Under the pieces are notes generated by a model. That model was not told the origin of the DNA, ran no database searches, and was given only the letters and a program-made list of their open reading frames with translations. The position numbers were made by a program, and so were the translations under genes. Below are positions 47,525 to 57,605 of a stretch of DNA of 64,000 nt, piece after piece (within the stretch, counting starts at the first letter, position 1; each line of letters opens with the position of its first letter). This DNA comes from Paenarthrobacter nicotinovorans (GTDB taxonomy: Bacteria; Actinomycetota; Actinomycetes; Actinomycetales; Micrococcaceae), in assembly GCF_021919345.1 (NCBI RefSeq), contig NZ_CP089293.1, positions 1,240,001 through 1,304,000 on the forward strand. Reading direction: 5' to 3'.

Positions 47525-47545
47525 GCTTTGGGTTTAAGCCAAGAA

Positions 47546-48973
47546 TCAGGCCTTGTGGGTCGGCGACGTCATGGTGGTGACGTCCAAAGCCTTATCGAGG
47601 TCGGCCTCGGAGACCTTGCCTTCGCCTTCGCCAACGAAGCCGAGCTGCTCGGTAGCCTGGCGGATGGTCAGGCCCTCCTTGACGGCGGTCTTGGCGATCT
47701 TGGCGGCGTTTTCGTAGCCGATGTACTTGTTCAGCGGCGTCACGATCGAGGGGGAGGCCTCGGCCAGGAACCGGGCGCGCTCGACGTTGGCGGTGATGCC
47801 GTCGATCATCTTGTCGGCCATGACGCGGCTGGTGTTGGCCAGCAGACGGATGGACTCGAGGAGGTTGGCGGCCATGACGGGGATGCCGACGTTGAGTTCG
47901 AAGGCGCCGTTGGTGCCGGACCAGGCGATGGCGGTGTCGTTGCCGATGACCTGGGCGCACACCATGATGGACGCTTCGCAGATGACCGGGTTGACCTTGC
48001 CGGGCATGATCGAGGAGCCGGGCTGGAGGTCCGGAAGGGCGATTTCGCCCAGGCCCGTGTTGGGGCCCGAGCCCATCCAGCGGAGGTCGTTGTTGATCTT
48101 CATGAAGGAGATCGCGATGTTGCGCAGCTGGCTGGAGCCCTCGATCAGGCCGTCGCGGTTCGCCTGTGCTTCAAAGTGGTCGCGGGCTTCGGTCAGCGGC
48201 AGGCCGGTGTCGGCTGCGAGGAGTTCGATGACGCGCTCCGGGAAGCCGGCCGGGGTGTTGATGCCGGTACCAACAGCGGTACCGCCCAGGGGGACCTCGG
48301 CTACGCGGGGGAGAGCGGCGTTGATGCGCTCGATGCCGTAGCGCACCTGCGCTGCGTAACCGCCGAATTCCTGGCCAAGCATGACCGGGGTCGCATCCAT
48401 GAGGTGCGTACGGCCGGACTTGACGACGTCCTTGAACTCCACGGCCTTGCGGTCCAGGGAAGCTGCCAGGTACTCGAGGGCCGGGATCAGGTCATTGATC
48501 AGGGCCGAGGTGGCGGCGACGTGGACGGAAGTCGGGAAGACGTCGTTGGAGGACTGGGAAGCGTTGACGTGGTCGTTGGGGTGGACCACCTTGTCGCTGC
48601 CGGCGGCCGAGAGGGCGCGGGAAGCCAGTTCCGCGATGACCTCGTTGGTGTTCATGTTGGACGAGGTACCCGAGCCGGTCTGGAAAACGTCGATCGGGAA
48701 GTCGCCGTCGTACTTGCCCGTTGCAACCTCATCGGCAGCTGCGGCGATGGCCTCGGCGAGCTCGCCATCGAGCACCCCCAGTTCGGCGTTCGCCAGTGCG
48801 GCGGCCTTCTTGACCCGGGCAAGGGCTTCAATGTGTGTGCGCTCGAGCGTTTTGCCGGAGATGGGGAAGTTCTCCACAGCACGCTGCGTCTGGGCGCGGT
48901 ACAGGGCGTTCACGGGGACGCGAACTTCGCCCATCGTGTCATGTTCAATACGGAACTCAGTGGTGGAAGTCAT
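47546..48973 (-). CDS. fumC: Class II fumarate hydratase
   Basis: A 475-residue iron-independent enzyme interconverting fumarate and malate in the TCA cycle. Visible landmarks are [46 protein letters not shown], the region [44 protein letters not shown] and the superfamily signature [19 protein letters not shown] start. In mycobacteria fum lies close to glpX, as here. Confidence 0.97.
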   Translation of the reverse strand: MTSTTEFRIEHDTMGEVRVPVNALYRAQTQRAVENFPISGKTLERTHIEALARVKKAAALANAELGVLDGELAEAIAAAADEVATGKYDGDFPIDVFQTGSGTSSNMNTNEVIAELASRALSAAGSDKVVHPNDHVNASQSSNDVFPTSVHVAATSALINDLIPALEYLAASLDRKAVEFKDVVKSGRTHLMDATPVMLGQEFGGYAAQVRYGIERINAALPRVAEVPLGGTAVGTGINTPAGFPERVIELLAADTGLPLTEARDHFEAQANRDGLIEGSSQLRNIAISFMKINNDLRWMGSGPNTGLGEIALPDLQPGSSIMPGKVNPVICEASIMVCAQVIGNDTAIAWSGTNGAFELNVGIPVMAANLLESIRLLANTSRVMADKMIDGITANVERARFLAEASPSIVTPLNKYIGYENAAKIAKTAVKEGLTIRQATEQLGFVGEGEGKVSEADLDKALDVTTMTSPTHKA

Positions 48974-49060
48974 GGGGCTAGCTTATGGCGATCCGACGCC
49001 TCACAGAAAACCCGGAGGAGAGTGCTACGTGCTCCGGCGTTGCCGCCGGAGCACGTCCTC

Positions 49061-49675
49061 TTAGAGCTTGCCGATCCCGGAAACGAGGGCCGCGCGGCCC
49101 TCATCAAGCTTGTACGACAGGCCGATGACGGCGACGCGGCCGTCGTCGATGGCGTCGGAAATCACACGGGAGCTGTCAGCCAGGCGTGCGGCGGTCTGCT
49201 TCACGTGCTCCACCACCATGTCGTTGACGTCTTCCTGCTCGTTGCGCTTGGCAGTCAGGACGGAGGGGGTGATGCGTTCGACGAGGTCCCGAATGAAGCC
49301 CGCAGGCATCTCACCGGTCTCGACAGCTGCCTTGGTGGCCTTCACCGCACCACAGCTGTCGTGGCCGAGGATGACGATCAACGGAACCCGGAGTTGGCTG
49401 ATGCTGTATTCCAGGGAACCGAGGACGGCATCGTCAATCACCTGGCCGGCGGTCCGCACAACAAAAGCATCACCAAGGCCGAGGTCGAAAATGATCTCTG
49501 CAGCGAGCCGGGAATCGGAACAACCGAAGATGACGGCGAAGGGGTTTTGGTCCTCGATGAGGGACGAGCGACGGGCGGCATCCTGGTTGGGGTGCAGGGA
49601 TTCGCCGGAGACAAAGCGTTCGTTGCCCTCGCGGAGACGGCGCCACGCCAGGGCTGGAGTCAGGTAAGTAGGCAC
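49061..49675 (-). CDS. Beta-class carbonic anhydrase
   Basis: A 204-residue zinc enzyme hydrating CO2 to bicarbonate. Zinc ligands and the catalytic pair are in FAVIFGCSDSRLAAEIIFD (Cys and Asp-Ser-Arg) and VPLIVILGHDSCGAVKAT (His-x2-Cys). FVVRTAGQVIDDAVLGSLEYSI between them is typical. Supplies bicarbonate for carboxylases. ATG start; 88 nt after it on the same strand is fumC. Confidence 0.93.
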   Translation of the reverse strand: MPTYLTPALAWRRLREGNERFVSGESLHPNQDAARRSSLIEDQNPFAVIFGCSDSRLAAEIIFDLGLGDAFVVRTAGQVIDDAVLGSLEYSISQLRVPLIVILGHDSCGAVKATKAAVETGEMPAGFIRDLVERITPSVLTAKRNEQEDVNDMVVEHVKQTAARLADSSRVISDAIDDGRVAVIGLSYKLDEGRAALVSGIGKL

Positions 49676-49732
49676 GAACCTTACTTTACGACGCAGAGGC
49701 AGCAGTCAGTGAAACTGTTGCGCGCCAATCGG

Positions 49733-50407
49733 TCAGGCGGACGGGGCAGCTGAGGCCGAAGGTGCGGTGCCCTGGTCCGCTGACTTGACGACGGCGGTGG
49801 CCAACGTCGCGAATTCCTCGAGGCTTGCCGTGCCGCTCAGGATGATGGTGGTGCCCTTGTAGTCCAGGACCATGCTGCGCTTTTCCTTGCCCGAATCGCG
49901 CAGTTCCCACTCCTGCCCGCCGGCGTTGCGCGTGCCGGTGACCGGGAGGTTGCCCGTCTGCTGCAATACCCAGGTGGGATTGGCCTTATTGGTCTGGGTG
50001 AGGCCGATGAAAGCTTCCTTGGGAGTCAGGAAACCGACCTCCCAAGTGGGCACGCCTGTCCCGCTGCCCGATTCCCACCGCGCGTAATTCGGGGTAAATG
50101 TGTCGCCGGTATCGGGAGTGACAGGTGTGAATCCCGCCACACCTTCGGCGTTCCTGGCGATGGAGGAGACATCGATGGGAGGCCTGAAGCCGTCGCCCTT
50201 CGGAGCCGGATTCATCAGGACGATGGGGAGGAAAGCCAGCACGCAGACCAAAAGGGCAATGACCATGCCAATCACGGACGCGTTGGCCCGTTTGGCAGCT
50301 TTCGCTGCGATGACGGGCTTGAAGGGGGCATCCGGGGCACTGGTTGGCTCAGCCGCGGCAGCATCCGGTTGGTTGCCGGCAGCGGGCTTGTCCTGCGTTT
50401 CACTCAC
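49733..50407 (-). CDS. DUF4245 domain-containing membrane protein
   Basis: A 224-residue bitopic protein. An Ala/Pro-rich cytoplasmic start is followed by KRANASVIGMVIALLVCVLAFLPIVLMNP (one helix) and the extracytoplasmic DUF4245 domain (FTPNYARWESGSGTGVPTWEVGFLTPKEAFIGLTQT, ELRDSGKEKRSMVLDYKGTTIILSGTASLEEFATLATAV). Function unknown. GTG start chosen at VSETQDKPAAG, as longer versions begin in DNA without a ribosome-binding site. Divergent from glpX, the conserved order seen in mycobacteria (Rv1099c-Rv1100). Confidence 0.85.
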   Translation of the reverse strand: MSETQDKPAAGNQPDAAAAEPTSAPDAPFKPVIAAKAAKRANASVIGMVIALLVCVLAFLPIVLMNPAPKGDGFRPPIDVSSIARNAEGVAGFTPVTPDTGDTFTPNYARWESGSGTGVPTWEVGFLTPKEAFIGLTQTNKANPTWVLQQTGNLPVTGTRNAGGQEWELRDSGKEKRSMVLDYKGTTIILSGTASLEEFATLATAVVKSADQGTAPSASAAPSA

Positions 50408-50592
50408 CCTTCCATGATCCCTTATCGGGGCAGGGAACACACATCGGGCAACCTCACCGCCGGTATTGCGGCCGGTGGTCATTCAACCACCCGGAGTGGA
50501 CGTGGCGACTATGATCGTTGGTAGAGGAACCCCGGGTTGCCCCGCGCAACCATGTCCGGTCCCGTGAATCGTCACTCGAAGAAGAGGTTCAA

Positions 50593-51630
50593 GTGTCTCC
50601 TGCACCAATGACCCAGCAGTATTCCACGATTTCGCCGTCGCTCGCCGTCGGCATCGACGAACCCGACCGCAACCTTGCGCTTGAACTCGTCCGCGTCACC
50701 GAAGCCGCGGCAATTGCCGGCGGCCACTGGGTAGGTTTCGGCGACAAGAACAAAGCCGACGGTGCCGCCGTCGACGCCATGCGTTCGTTCCTTCACACCG
50801 TCCACTTCAACGGCGTCGTGGTGATTGGTGAAGGCGAAAAAGACGAAGCCCCCATGCTGTTCAACGGCGAGCAGGTTGGTGACGGCACCGGTCCCGAGTG
50901 CGACGTCGCCGTCGATCCCATCGACGGAACCCGCCTCACCGCCCTGGGCATCAACAACGCCCTCGCAGTGCTGGCAGTCGCTGAGCGCGGCTCCATGTTC
51001 GACCCCTCCGCAGTCTTCTACATGGAGAAGCTCGTCACGGGTCCCGAGGCCGCCGACATGGTGGACCTGCGCCTGCCCGTCAAGCAGAACCTGCACCTCA
51101 TCGCCAAGGCCAAGGGCGTCAAGGTCAACCAGCTCAACGTCATGATCCTTGACCGTGACCGCCACCGCCCTCTGGTTGAAGAGATCCGCGAAGCCGGCGC
51201 GCGCACCAAGTTCATCATGGACGGCGACGTCGCAGGCGCCATCGCAGCAGCCCGTACCGGCACCGGCGTCGACGCCCTCATGGGCATCGGCGGCACCCCG
51301 GAAGGCATCGTTGCAGCCTGCGCCATCAAGTCCCTCGGCGGCGTCATCCAGGGCCGCCTCTGGCCGACGTCGGACGACGAGAAGCAGAAGGCCATCGACG
51401 CCGGACACGACCTCGACCGCGTCCTGTCCACCAACGACCTCGTCACCTCGGACAACTGCTACTTCGCAGCCACCGGCATCACCGACGGCGACCTCCTGCA
51501 CGGCGTCCGCTACCAGAAGGACCGCGTCCTGACCCAGTCCATCGTGATGCGCTCGAAGTCCGGCACCGTCCGCTTCGTTGATGCTGAGCACCACGCATCC
51601 AAGTGGGAGACGTACGCGCGCAAGCCGTAA
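50593..51630 (+). CDS. glpX: Class II fructose-1,6-bisphosphatase
   Basis: About 345 residues. Motifs are DKNKADGAAVDAMRSFL, VIGEGEKDEAPMLFNGEQVG (metal site), CDVAVDPIDGTRLTALGINNALAV (the DPxDGT lithium-sensitive phosphatase motif) and GIGGTPEGIVAACAIKSLGG. It is the gluconeogenic enzyme of most Actinobacteria. The GTG start follows AAGAGG by 6 nt; ATG at 50608 is the alternative (MTQQYSTISPSLAVG). Confidence 0.95.
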   Translation: MSPAPMTQQYSTISPSLAVGIDEPDRNLALELVRVTEAAAIAGGHWVGFGDKNKADGAAVDAMRSFLHTVHFNGVVVIGEGEKDEAPMLFNGEQVGDGTGPECDVAVDPIDGTRLTALGINNALAVLAVAERGSMFDPSAVFYMEKLVTGPEAADMVDLRLPVKQNLHLIAKAKGVKVNQLNVMILDRDRHRPLVEEIREAGARTKFIMDGDVAGAIAAARTGTGVDALMGIGGTPEGIVAACAIKSLGGVIQGRLWPTSDDEKQKAIDAGHDLDRVLSTNDLVTSDNCYFAATGITDGDLLHGVRYQKDRVLTQSIVMRSKSGTVRFVDAEHHASKWETYARKP

Positions 51631-51641
51631 CCTCCGCAGCT

Positions 51642-51733
51642 CACAGAAGGACGGCGAGCATCGCTCGGCGGCTATCTCCTCGTACCTCGTCGATTTGATG
51701 CCGCTGTCGCGATACCCGCCGTCCTTCTCTGTG
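51642..51733. repeat. Long inverted repeat downstream of glpX
   Basis: CACAGAAGGACGGCG (51642-51656) pairs with CGCCGTCCTTCTCTGTG (51717-51733, two bases bulged), enclosing 60 nt that contain a small GAGC/GCTC hairpin. It lies between convergent glpX and the FemAB-like gene and is too widely spaced for a simple terminator. Confidence 0.6.
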
Positions 51734-51797
51734 TCCGGCCGGCTTCCGCTTCGCGCTGTTGTGGGGTGTGCCGGGCGCGGGTGGAGCGGGGAAAGGC

Positions 51798-52733
51798 TTA
51801 GCGGAGTTTGTCGCGGAGCTTCCTGGCCAGCTGGTAGGCGCCGTAGCGGAGTTTGTTGACCGGGAGGTCCCAGGTGCCGGGGTAGGAGACTTCGCGGCCT
51901 CCGAAGGATTTCTTGAACGCCGTGAAGCCCGCCCATTTGTGGTCCGGCTGGTCCTCGGGTGCGACGCCCCAGAGGTCCACGTGCTTGAGACCCTTTTCCT
52001 TGGCGTCTGCCATGAGGGTTACCAGGAGGGGGATGCCTGCGCTGAGCTTGCGGTGCGTGTCATCGAGTGCCGCGTGGGCGTAGACCCGGGTGTCTGCCGA
52101 ATCGTAGGCGAAGGCGGCCGCGATGGGCTCACCTTCCAGTTCGGCGATGAACAAGGTTCCGGCCCCTGCAGGCAGCAATGACGCCGCCACCTGGGTCAGG
52201 TATTCGTCGCTTTGCGGCTTGAAGCCATTCCGCGCCGCCGTCAGGTGGAGGAAGTGCAGCAGGATGGAGATGTCCGCCGGGTCCTGGGAGGTCCGGAACG
52301 TCACTCCCTTTTTGTGGATGTTCCGGTACAGGTTCCGGTTTGTTGGCTTCATGCCCGCGAGGACGTCCTTGAAATCCCCGTCTAGATCCACAATCCAGCT
52401 GAGTTCCGGCTGCTGGTTGACCGGCGCGGGCCGTAAGCCCCGCGCGCGGAGTAGGGGACCGGCGTCGGACGCCGTAAAACCTGCCGCAGCAGGTTCCATC
52501 CGGACGAAGACGGCGTGCTCCGCCTTGGCCAGCGCCACCAAAGCCGCCGTGGCGGCGTCGAATGCTTCGACGGAATCAGCCACCGGCCCATAGGGCGCGT
52601 AGATGACTTTGCCGGCGGGGTTCTTCTCCTCAATAGCGAGGAAACTCCATCCGGGGCCGGATTTTTCGTGGACGCGGCGCCCCAGGGAACGCTGGACTGC
52701 CGCCCATGCGGGCGTTTGGAGGAAGAATTCCAC
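51798..52733 (-). CDS. FemAB/FemX-like peptidyltransferase
   Basis: A 311-residue protein with two GNAT-like lobes of the Fem family: FLQTPAWAAVQRSLGRRVHEKSG at the start, MKPTNRNLYRNIHKKGVTFR (the conserved R/N rich segment), and HLTAARNGFKPQSDEYL, AAAFAYDSADTRVYAHAALDDTHRKLSAGIPLLVTLM, KHVDLWGVAP, FKKSFGGREVSYPGTWD at the C-terminal lobe. Fem enzymes add bridge amino acids from aminoacyl-tRNA to peptidoglycan precursors. The stop-to-start gap to manA upstream is 3 nt, indicating cotranscription. Confidence 0.88.
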   Translation of the reverse strand: MEFFLQTPAWAAVQRSLGRRVHEKSGPGWSFLAIEEKNPAGKVIYAPYGPVADSVEAFDAATAALVALAKAEHAVFVRMEPAAAGFTASDAGPLLRARGLRPAPVNQQPELSWIVDLDGDFKDVLAGMKPTNRNLYRNIHKKGVTFRTSQDPADISILLHFLHLTAARNGFKPQSDEYLTQVAASLLPAGAGTLFIAELEGEPIAAAFAYDSADTRVYAHAALDDTHRKLSAGIPLLVTLMADAKEKGLKHVDLWGVAPEDQPDHKWAGFTAFKKSFGGREVSYPGTWDLPVNKLRYGAYQLARKLRDKLR

Positions 52734-52736
52734 GGT

Positions 52737-53987
52737 TCAGTTCCCCAAGCCTGTCGTGACTGCGAAGGCAATGCTGGTGTCCGTCGCGCCCTGGACCGGG
52801 TGGACGTTGACCGGGGCTTCGACGTCGGGGATGAACGCTGCAGCGCCACGTCCAAGCTGGAGGTCGCTCTTGGGCGAGTCGAGAAGCACGGCGCCTGAAA
52901 CAACCACGACGACGGCGGGCCCGGTCTGCGCCAGCGGCACCGGTGCTGCGTCAGGGCCGAGCTCGATGCGCTGGAGCTGGAACTCCTTGAACGGCGGGCG
53001 GTACAGCTCCTGTCCGAACTCCGTCCCGCTGGCCTCGACGCGCGGAACCCCGAGGGATTCGAAACGTACGGTCTTCAACAGTTCCGGAACGTCCACGTGC
53101 TTGGGCGTGAGTCCACCGCGAAGGACATTGTCCGAGGACGCCATGACCTCGACGCCCAGGCCGTGCAGATAGGCGTGGATGTTCCCCGCAGGGAGGTAGA
53201 CCACTTCACCGGGTTCGAGGGACAAATGGTTCAGGAGCAGGGAAATGAGGACGCCGGGGTCGCCGGGGAAGGCTTCATTGATGTCCAGCATTGCGGTCAG
53301 CGCTTCCCGGTGCGGCTCCAGCGGTGCCCCGGCAGAAAGTACCGCGACTACCTCGTTAATGGCATCGGAGACGTCACTGCCGCCCTGGATGAGCCGGCTG
53401 AAGGCAGCCTTCAGCGCAGCGGAAGCATCAGCTTGCGCAAGGTCGGTGACGACGTCGGCGATAACGGAGGGAACGTCGATGGCGGCGGAGTCAAGGACGT
53501 GCGCCAGGTGTTCAAAGATGCCGCGGGAGTCAGCAGGGGAGCGGAAGCCGCACAACGCCTTGAAGGGCGTGAGGGCGAAGATCATTTCCGGCTTGTGGTT
53601 GTCATCGCGGTAGTTGCGTTCAGCGGCGTCGGGGGCGATCCCGGCGGCGTTCTCGCGGGCAAACCCTTCACGGGCCTGCTCCAGGCTCGGATGGACCTGG
53701 AGGGAAAGCGGCTTTTCGGCCGCCAGGAGCTTGGTGAGGAACGGCAGGCGGGGACCAAATCCGGCGAGGCTTTCGGAGCCAAGGAAGCGCTGCGGATCCG
53801 AGGCGATCAAGGCATCCAGGGGCTGGGTGACACCGTTGGGGTGAATGGCCGTCGAAGGGGAGTCCGGGTGGGCCCCGATCCACATTTCGGCCTCCGGGCC
53901 GCCCGAGGCCTGCCGGCCCAGCAGTCCGGCGATGGCCGTCGTCGAACCCCACGCATAGGGCCGCAAAACATTCTCAATCTGGTACAC
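52737..53987 (-). CDS. manA: Mannose-6-phosphate isomerase, class I
   Basis: A 416-residue zinc enzyme linking fructose-6-phosphate with mannose-6-phosphate, the entry to mannose-containing glycoconjugates. Zinc ligands and signature parts are AEMWIGAHPDSPSTA, PLSLQVHPS (QVHP), NHKPEMIFALTPFKALCGFR (His/Glu), and YLPAGNIHAYLHGLGVEVMASSDNVLRGGLTPKHVD. Central to the envelope gene cluster here (Fem, LCP, GtrA). Confidence 0.95.
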   Translation of the reverse strand: MYQIENVLRPYAWGSTTAIAGLLGRQASGGPEAEMWIGAHPDSPSTAIHPNGVTQPLDALIASDPQRFLGSESLAGFGPRLPFLTKLLAAEKPLSLQVHPSLEQAREGFARENAAGIAPDAAERNYRDDNHKPEMIFALTPFKALCGFRSPADSRGIFEHLAHVLDSAAIDVPSVIADVVTDLAQADASAALKAAFSRLIQGGSDVSDAINEVVAVLSAGAPLEPHREALTAMLDINEAFPGDPGVLISLLLNHLSLEPGEVVYLPAGNIHAYLHGLGVEVMASSDNVLRGGLTPKHVDVPELLKTVRFESLGVPRVEASGTEFGQELYRPPFKEFQLQRIELGPDAAPVPLAQTGPAVVVVVSGAVLLDSPKSDLQLGRGAAAFIPDVEAPVNVHPVQGATDTSIAFAVTTGLGN

Positions 53988-54041
53988 GAAAGAAAGTCCT
54001 TATCGTTGCGCTGGACGTGGGATGGAACTCAAAGGGGGAAT

Positions 54042-55667
54042 TTACAGTGGTGCGCACTGGCCGTTGGTGGCCACGAGGTCGCGGATGCCTTGCTCATCGC
54101 CCTGGGCTTTGAGGCCGTTCAACAACTCAATGGTGATCGGCGTGCCGTCGGGGGTTGTGGTCACCGGAGTGAAGTCCGCAGAGGGTGAAGGCAGTTGGCT
54201 TGCGGGCAGCAGGCCAGTAACCGGACCGGCGGCCATGACGGGCCCGGCGCCCGGACGGTCATGGGTCACGACGGCGTCACTTGCCTTGGGGCTGTTGGAC
54301 GAGGCGAGGACTTCCTGGACCTTGGAGTGGATCAGGTCAAAGTCAGGCACCGTGGAGAACGATGCGTCGAAGTCCGGCGGCCCGATGGTGAGGCGTTTGA
54401 CGGGCTGGTTCTTGGACTTCAAGGCGAGGTCCACAAAGCTGCCCAGCTGGTTGGACGAGATGTTGGAATCGACCACCTTGGTCCCGGCATTGGCGATGTC
54501 CTCGAACTTGGTCAGGAGAGTGGCCGGGTCCAGCTGCTTGAGCATGGCCTGCTGCACGCATTGCTGGCGTGCAATGCGGGCGTAGTCGTCCACGAATTCG
54601 CGGGAGCGGCCGTACCAGAGGGCGTGGAAACCGTCCAGATGCTGGTCGCCGGCAGGGATCCAGCCCTCGGGCATGCCATGGATTCCGTTGGCCTCATCGG
54701 TGACGGGGCCGCTGATGGGTACCCAACCGCCGGCCTTGATGCGGATGCCGCCCATGGCGTCGATGAGTTTGGCGAACCCATCCATATCCACCAGGACATA
54801 GGCTTGGACCGTGATACCGAGGGTTCCGGACACAGCTTCCAGGGTTGCCTGTGCGCCCGGATCCTGAACGCCCGGATACAGGTCCTGGTACTTGTTGGTC
54901 ACCTCGGTGTTGACGGCGTTGATGAGGCACTCGTCGCCGCAGTTGTAGCCCTCGGGGTAGATCTTCCGCATGGGCGAACTCTCGCTGAACTGTGCGTTCT
55001 GGAGGTTGCGGGGGACTGAAATGATGGCGCTTTCGCCCGTTTTCGCATCGACGCTGATCACGGACAGGCTATCGGGACGGCGTCCCGTCCTGTCATCGCC
55101 GGCGTCGCCACCCATCATCAGGAAGTTGTAACGCCCGTCCACGGGATCGATCGCGGGACCGGCGTCGAAAATACTGCCGATTGCGTTGCGGCTGACGTTC
55201 AGGACATAGGCAATGTAGCCCAGCGATCCGCTCGCCAGCACGGTGGAGATTGCCACCACGACGGCAATGATGGGACGCATGCCGGGTGCCAGGAGTGACG
55301 GCCTGATGATCCGCAGGGTGTTGAGGAACAGGTAGGCCCATCCCAGGGCCAGCGCCACGAGGACCACGATAATGAACAGCGACCCCACGGGGTGGGTGAC
55401 AATGCTCAGCAGCATGGTCCGGTTGGTGACTGCGATGACGATGGTTATCAGCGCCAGCGCCCACACCGTGAGCGTAACGCGCAGCGCGATGCGGCCAAGT
55501 TTGCGGTCGCCCGCAACGATTTGTGCGCTGCCGGGGACCAGGAGCGTGAGGAGGACCAGCACGAAGGCGCGTTTGGTCCGCACCGGCGCACTGGCGCCGG
55601 ATGGATAGCGGACAGGATCAGTCAGGGCGGAACCGGGCTGATTCGTGTTCTTGTGCATGGTAGTCAT
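54042..55667 (-). CDS. LytR-CpsA-Psr (LCP) family wall-polymer ligase
   Basis: A 541-residue membrane protein. The N-terminal ~170 residues contain about four hydrophobic segments, more than the single helix of usual LCP proteins. The LCP catalytic domain begins at YNFLMMGGDAGDDRTGRRPDSLSVISVDAKTGESAIISVPRNLQ, with the conserved Asp and Arg residues, and includes DMDGFAKLIDAMGGI, LDGFHALWYGRSREFVDDYARIARQQ. The C-terminal part is Pro/Ser/Ala rich. LCPs attach teichoic acid-like or arabinogalactan-like glycopolymers to peptidoglycan. Gap to purE upstream is 11 nt. Confidence 0.92.
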   Translation of the reverse strand: MTTMHKNTNQPGSALTDPVRYPSGASAPVRTKRAFVLVLLTLLVPGSAQIVAGDRKLGRIALRVTLTVWALALITIVIAVTNRTMLLSIVTHPVGSLFIIVVLVALALGWAYLFLNTLRIIRPSLLAPGMRPIIAVVVAISTVLASGSLGYIAYVLNVSRNAIGSIFDAGPAIDPVDGRYNFLMMGGDAGDDRTGRRPDSLSVISVDAKTGESAIISVPRNLQNAQFSESSPMRKIYPEGYNCGDECLINAVNTEVTNKYQDLYPGVQDPGAQATLEAVSGTLGITVQAYVLVDMDGFAKLIDAMGGIRIKAGGWVPISGPVTDEANGIHGMPEGWIPAGDQHLDGFHALWYGRSREFVDDYARIARQQCVQQAMLKQLDPATLLTKFEDIANAGTKVVDSNISSNQLGSFVDLALKSKNQPVKRLTIGPPDFDASFSTVPDFDLIHSKVQEVLASSNSPKASDAVVTHDRPGAGPVMAAGPVTGLLPASQLPSPSADFTPVTTTPDGTPITIELLNGLKAQGDEQGIRDLVATNGQCAPL

Positions 55668-55678
55668 CCGCTGCCTTC

Positions 55679-56242
55679 CTAGCGGGGGCTCCGGGCTGAC
55701 GGGTTGGCAGGGGAGAAGACTTCCTCAACCTTGTGGCGAAGGTTCTCCCCTTTTTTGGTGGCCACATCGTTGAGTTCCTGGGCGAAAGCCAGGAGGTCGC
55801 CACGAAGCTTGGCGGCAAGTTCATCAGTACCGGAGGCCAGCATCCGCACGGCCAGGAGGCCGGCGTTGCGGGCCCCTGCAATCGACACCGTGGCGACGGG
55901 GACGCCGGCCGGCATCTGCACGATCGACAGTAAGGAGTCCATGCCGTCCAGTGTCTTGAGCGGAACCGGAACGCCGATTACCGGAAGGGGGGTCACCGAG
56001 GCCAGCATGCCCGGAAGGTGGGCCGCGCCGCCGGCTCCGGCAATGATGACGCGGAGACCGCGCTGGTGGGCGTTCTGTCCGTAGCTGATCATTTCCGTGG
56101 GCATACGGTGGGCCGAAACGACGTCCGCTTCAAAAGGTATGCCGAACTCGGCCAGGGCATCGGCCGCGGCCTCCATGACGGGCCAGTCGGAGTCCGAGCC
56201 CATGACGAGTCCTACCAGCGGGGCCTGCGGTGTTGTCGTCAT
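55679..56242 (-). CDS. purE: N5-carboxyaminoimidazole ribonucleotide mutase
   Basis: A 187-residue purine-synthesis enzyme with [42 protein letters not shown] (the GSDSDW loop and catalytic His), [23 protein letters not shown] and [30 protein letters not shown]. Converts N5-CAIR to CAIR. Its start overlaps the purK stop by 4 nt. Confidence 0.96.
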   Translation of the reverse strand: MTTTPQAPLVGLVMGSDSDWPVMEAAADALAEFGIPFEADVVSAHRMPTEMISYGQNAHQRGLRVIIAGAGGAAHLPGMLASVTPLPVIGVPVPLKTLDGMDSLLSIVQMPAGVPVATVSIAGARNAGLLAVRMLASGTDELAAKLRGDLLAFAQELNDVATKKGENLRHKVEEVFSPANPSARSPR

Positions 56243-57426
56243 ACGGTCTCCTCCAGAGTGGGCTGCTCAGGCTTGCGGCCGTCGCGGATGATGTTGGCCA
56301 CGGTGGTCGCGCGCTGGCGCACCGAGTCAACGTCGGAGGCAGAGGTGCCCACGAGGTTGACGTGACCGATCTTGCGGCCAGGGCGGACGGACTTGCCGTA
56401 GGAATGCACCTTGGCCGCGGGCTCATAGGCCAGCGCCTGCGGGAAGGCCTTGAAGAGGTCCTGGTTTTCGCCCCCGAGGAAGTTTTTCATCACCACTACC
56501 GGAGCGAGCGCATCGGTGGCGCCCAGCGGCAGGTCCAGAACTGCACGCAAGTGCTGTTCGAACTGGCTGGTGATGGAACCATCCTGGGTCCAGTGGCCGG
56601 TGTTGTGCGGACGCATGGCAAGTTCATTGATCAGGAAGCCCGCGCCGACGCCGGGAGTTTCGAACAGCTCTGCCGCCATCACGCCTGTGACGCCGAGCTC
56701 ATTGGCGATGCGGAGCGCAGCTTCCTCGGCAGCGGCAGCTACTTCCACGGGAATGTTCTGTGCCGGGGCTATGACTTCGTCGCAGACTCCGTCCACCTGG
56801 ATGGTGTGGACCACCGGCCAGGCCCGGGACTCGCCGCTGGGCGTGCGCGCCACCAGGGCTGAGAGTTCACGGCTGAACTCCACCTTCGCTTCGGCCAGCA
56901 GGGGGCTCATGGCCTGGAACCAATCGTTGGTCTCCAGGGCCTCCTGGGCGGAGTCGACAATTCTGACGCCCTTGCCGTCGTAGCCGCCACGAGGTGTCTT
57001 CAGCACTACGGGCCAGCCGATCCTGTCACCGAAGGCGACCAGTTCGTCAACCGTGTGCACGGCAGACCATTCGGGGTTGGGCAGGCCCAGGCGGTCAATG
57101 GCGGCCCGCATCACGAGCTTGTCCTGGGCGTTGACCAGGGCATCGGGGCCGGGCTGGACATTGACGCCTGCGTCCAACAGCGCCCTCAGGTGCCCGGTGG
57201 GGACGTGTTCGTGATCGAACGTCAGTACGTCCAGGCCTTTTGAGAACTCAAGGAGGGCCTCGAGGTCCTTGTAGTCGCCAATGGGGGCCGTGGCTACGGC
57301 AGCCACAGCCGAAACGTCCTCGCCTTCGGCCAAAACGCGGAGTTCAAAGCCCAGTGCGGTAGCGGGCGGAGCCATCATTCGTGCGAGTTGGCCGCCGCCA
57401 ACAACGCCAATTACTGGAAAAGTCAC
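56239..57426 (-). CDS. purK: N5-carboxyaminoimidazole ribonucleotide synthase
   Basis: A 395-residue ATP-grasp enzyme making N5-CAIR from AIR, bicarbonate and ATP. It begins [21 protein letters not shown], carries the ATP-grasp segments [35 protein letters not shown], and ends with the purK-type [11 protein letters not shown]. Carbonic anhydrase in this window is not adjacent but supplies the same bicarbonate. Operon purK-purE, possibly continuing into the LCP gene. Confidence 0.96.
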   Translation of the reverse strand: MTFPVIGVVGGGQLARMMAPPATALGFELRVLAEGEDVSAVAAVATAPIGDYKDLEALLEFSKGLDVLTFDHEHVPTGHLRALLDAGVNVQPGPDALVNAQDKLVMRAAIDRLGLPNPEWSAVHTVDELVAFGDRIGWPVVLKTPRGGYDGKGVRIVDSAQEALETNDWFQAMSPLLAEAKVEFSRELSALVARTPSGESRAWPVVHTIQVDGVCDEVIAPAQNIPVEVAAAAEEAALRIANELGVTGVMAAELFETPGVGAGFLINELAMRPHNTGHWTQDGSITSQFEQHLRAVLDLPLGATDALAPVVVMKNFLGGENQDLFKAFPQALAYEPAAKVHSYGKSVRPGRKIGHVNLVGTSASDVDSVRQRATTVANIIRDGRKPEQPTLEETV

Positions 57427-57605
57427 AAGGTTCAGCCTACCGAACCGGCAGGGGGATCACTGATTCTGCCGCCCTTTTGGCGCCATTTATCGTCAGTTCC
57501 GGCCACTGTATTGGCGTTCTCACAGCGTACTCCCGGGCAGCGCTTGGAAATCGGCGCTAAAATGGTCGAGGCCCATCGGCCCACTTTCAACGGCCATGGA
57601 GGGTC

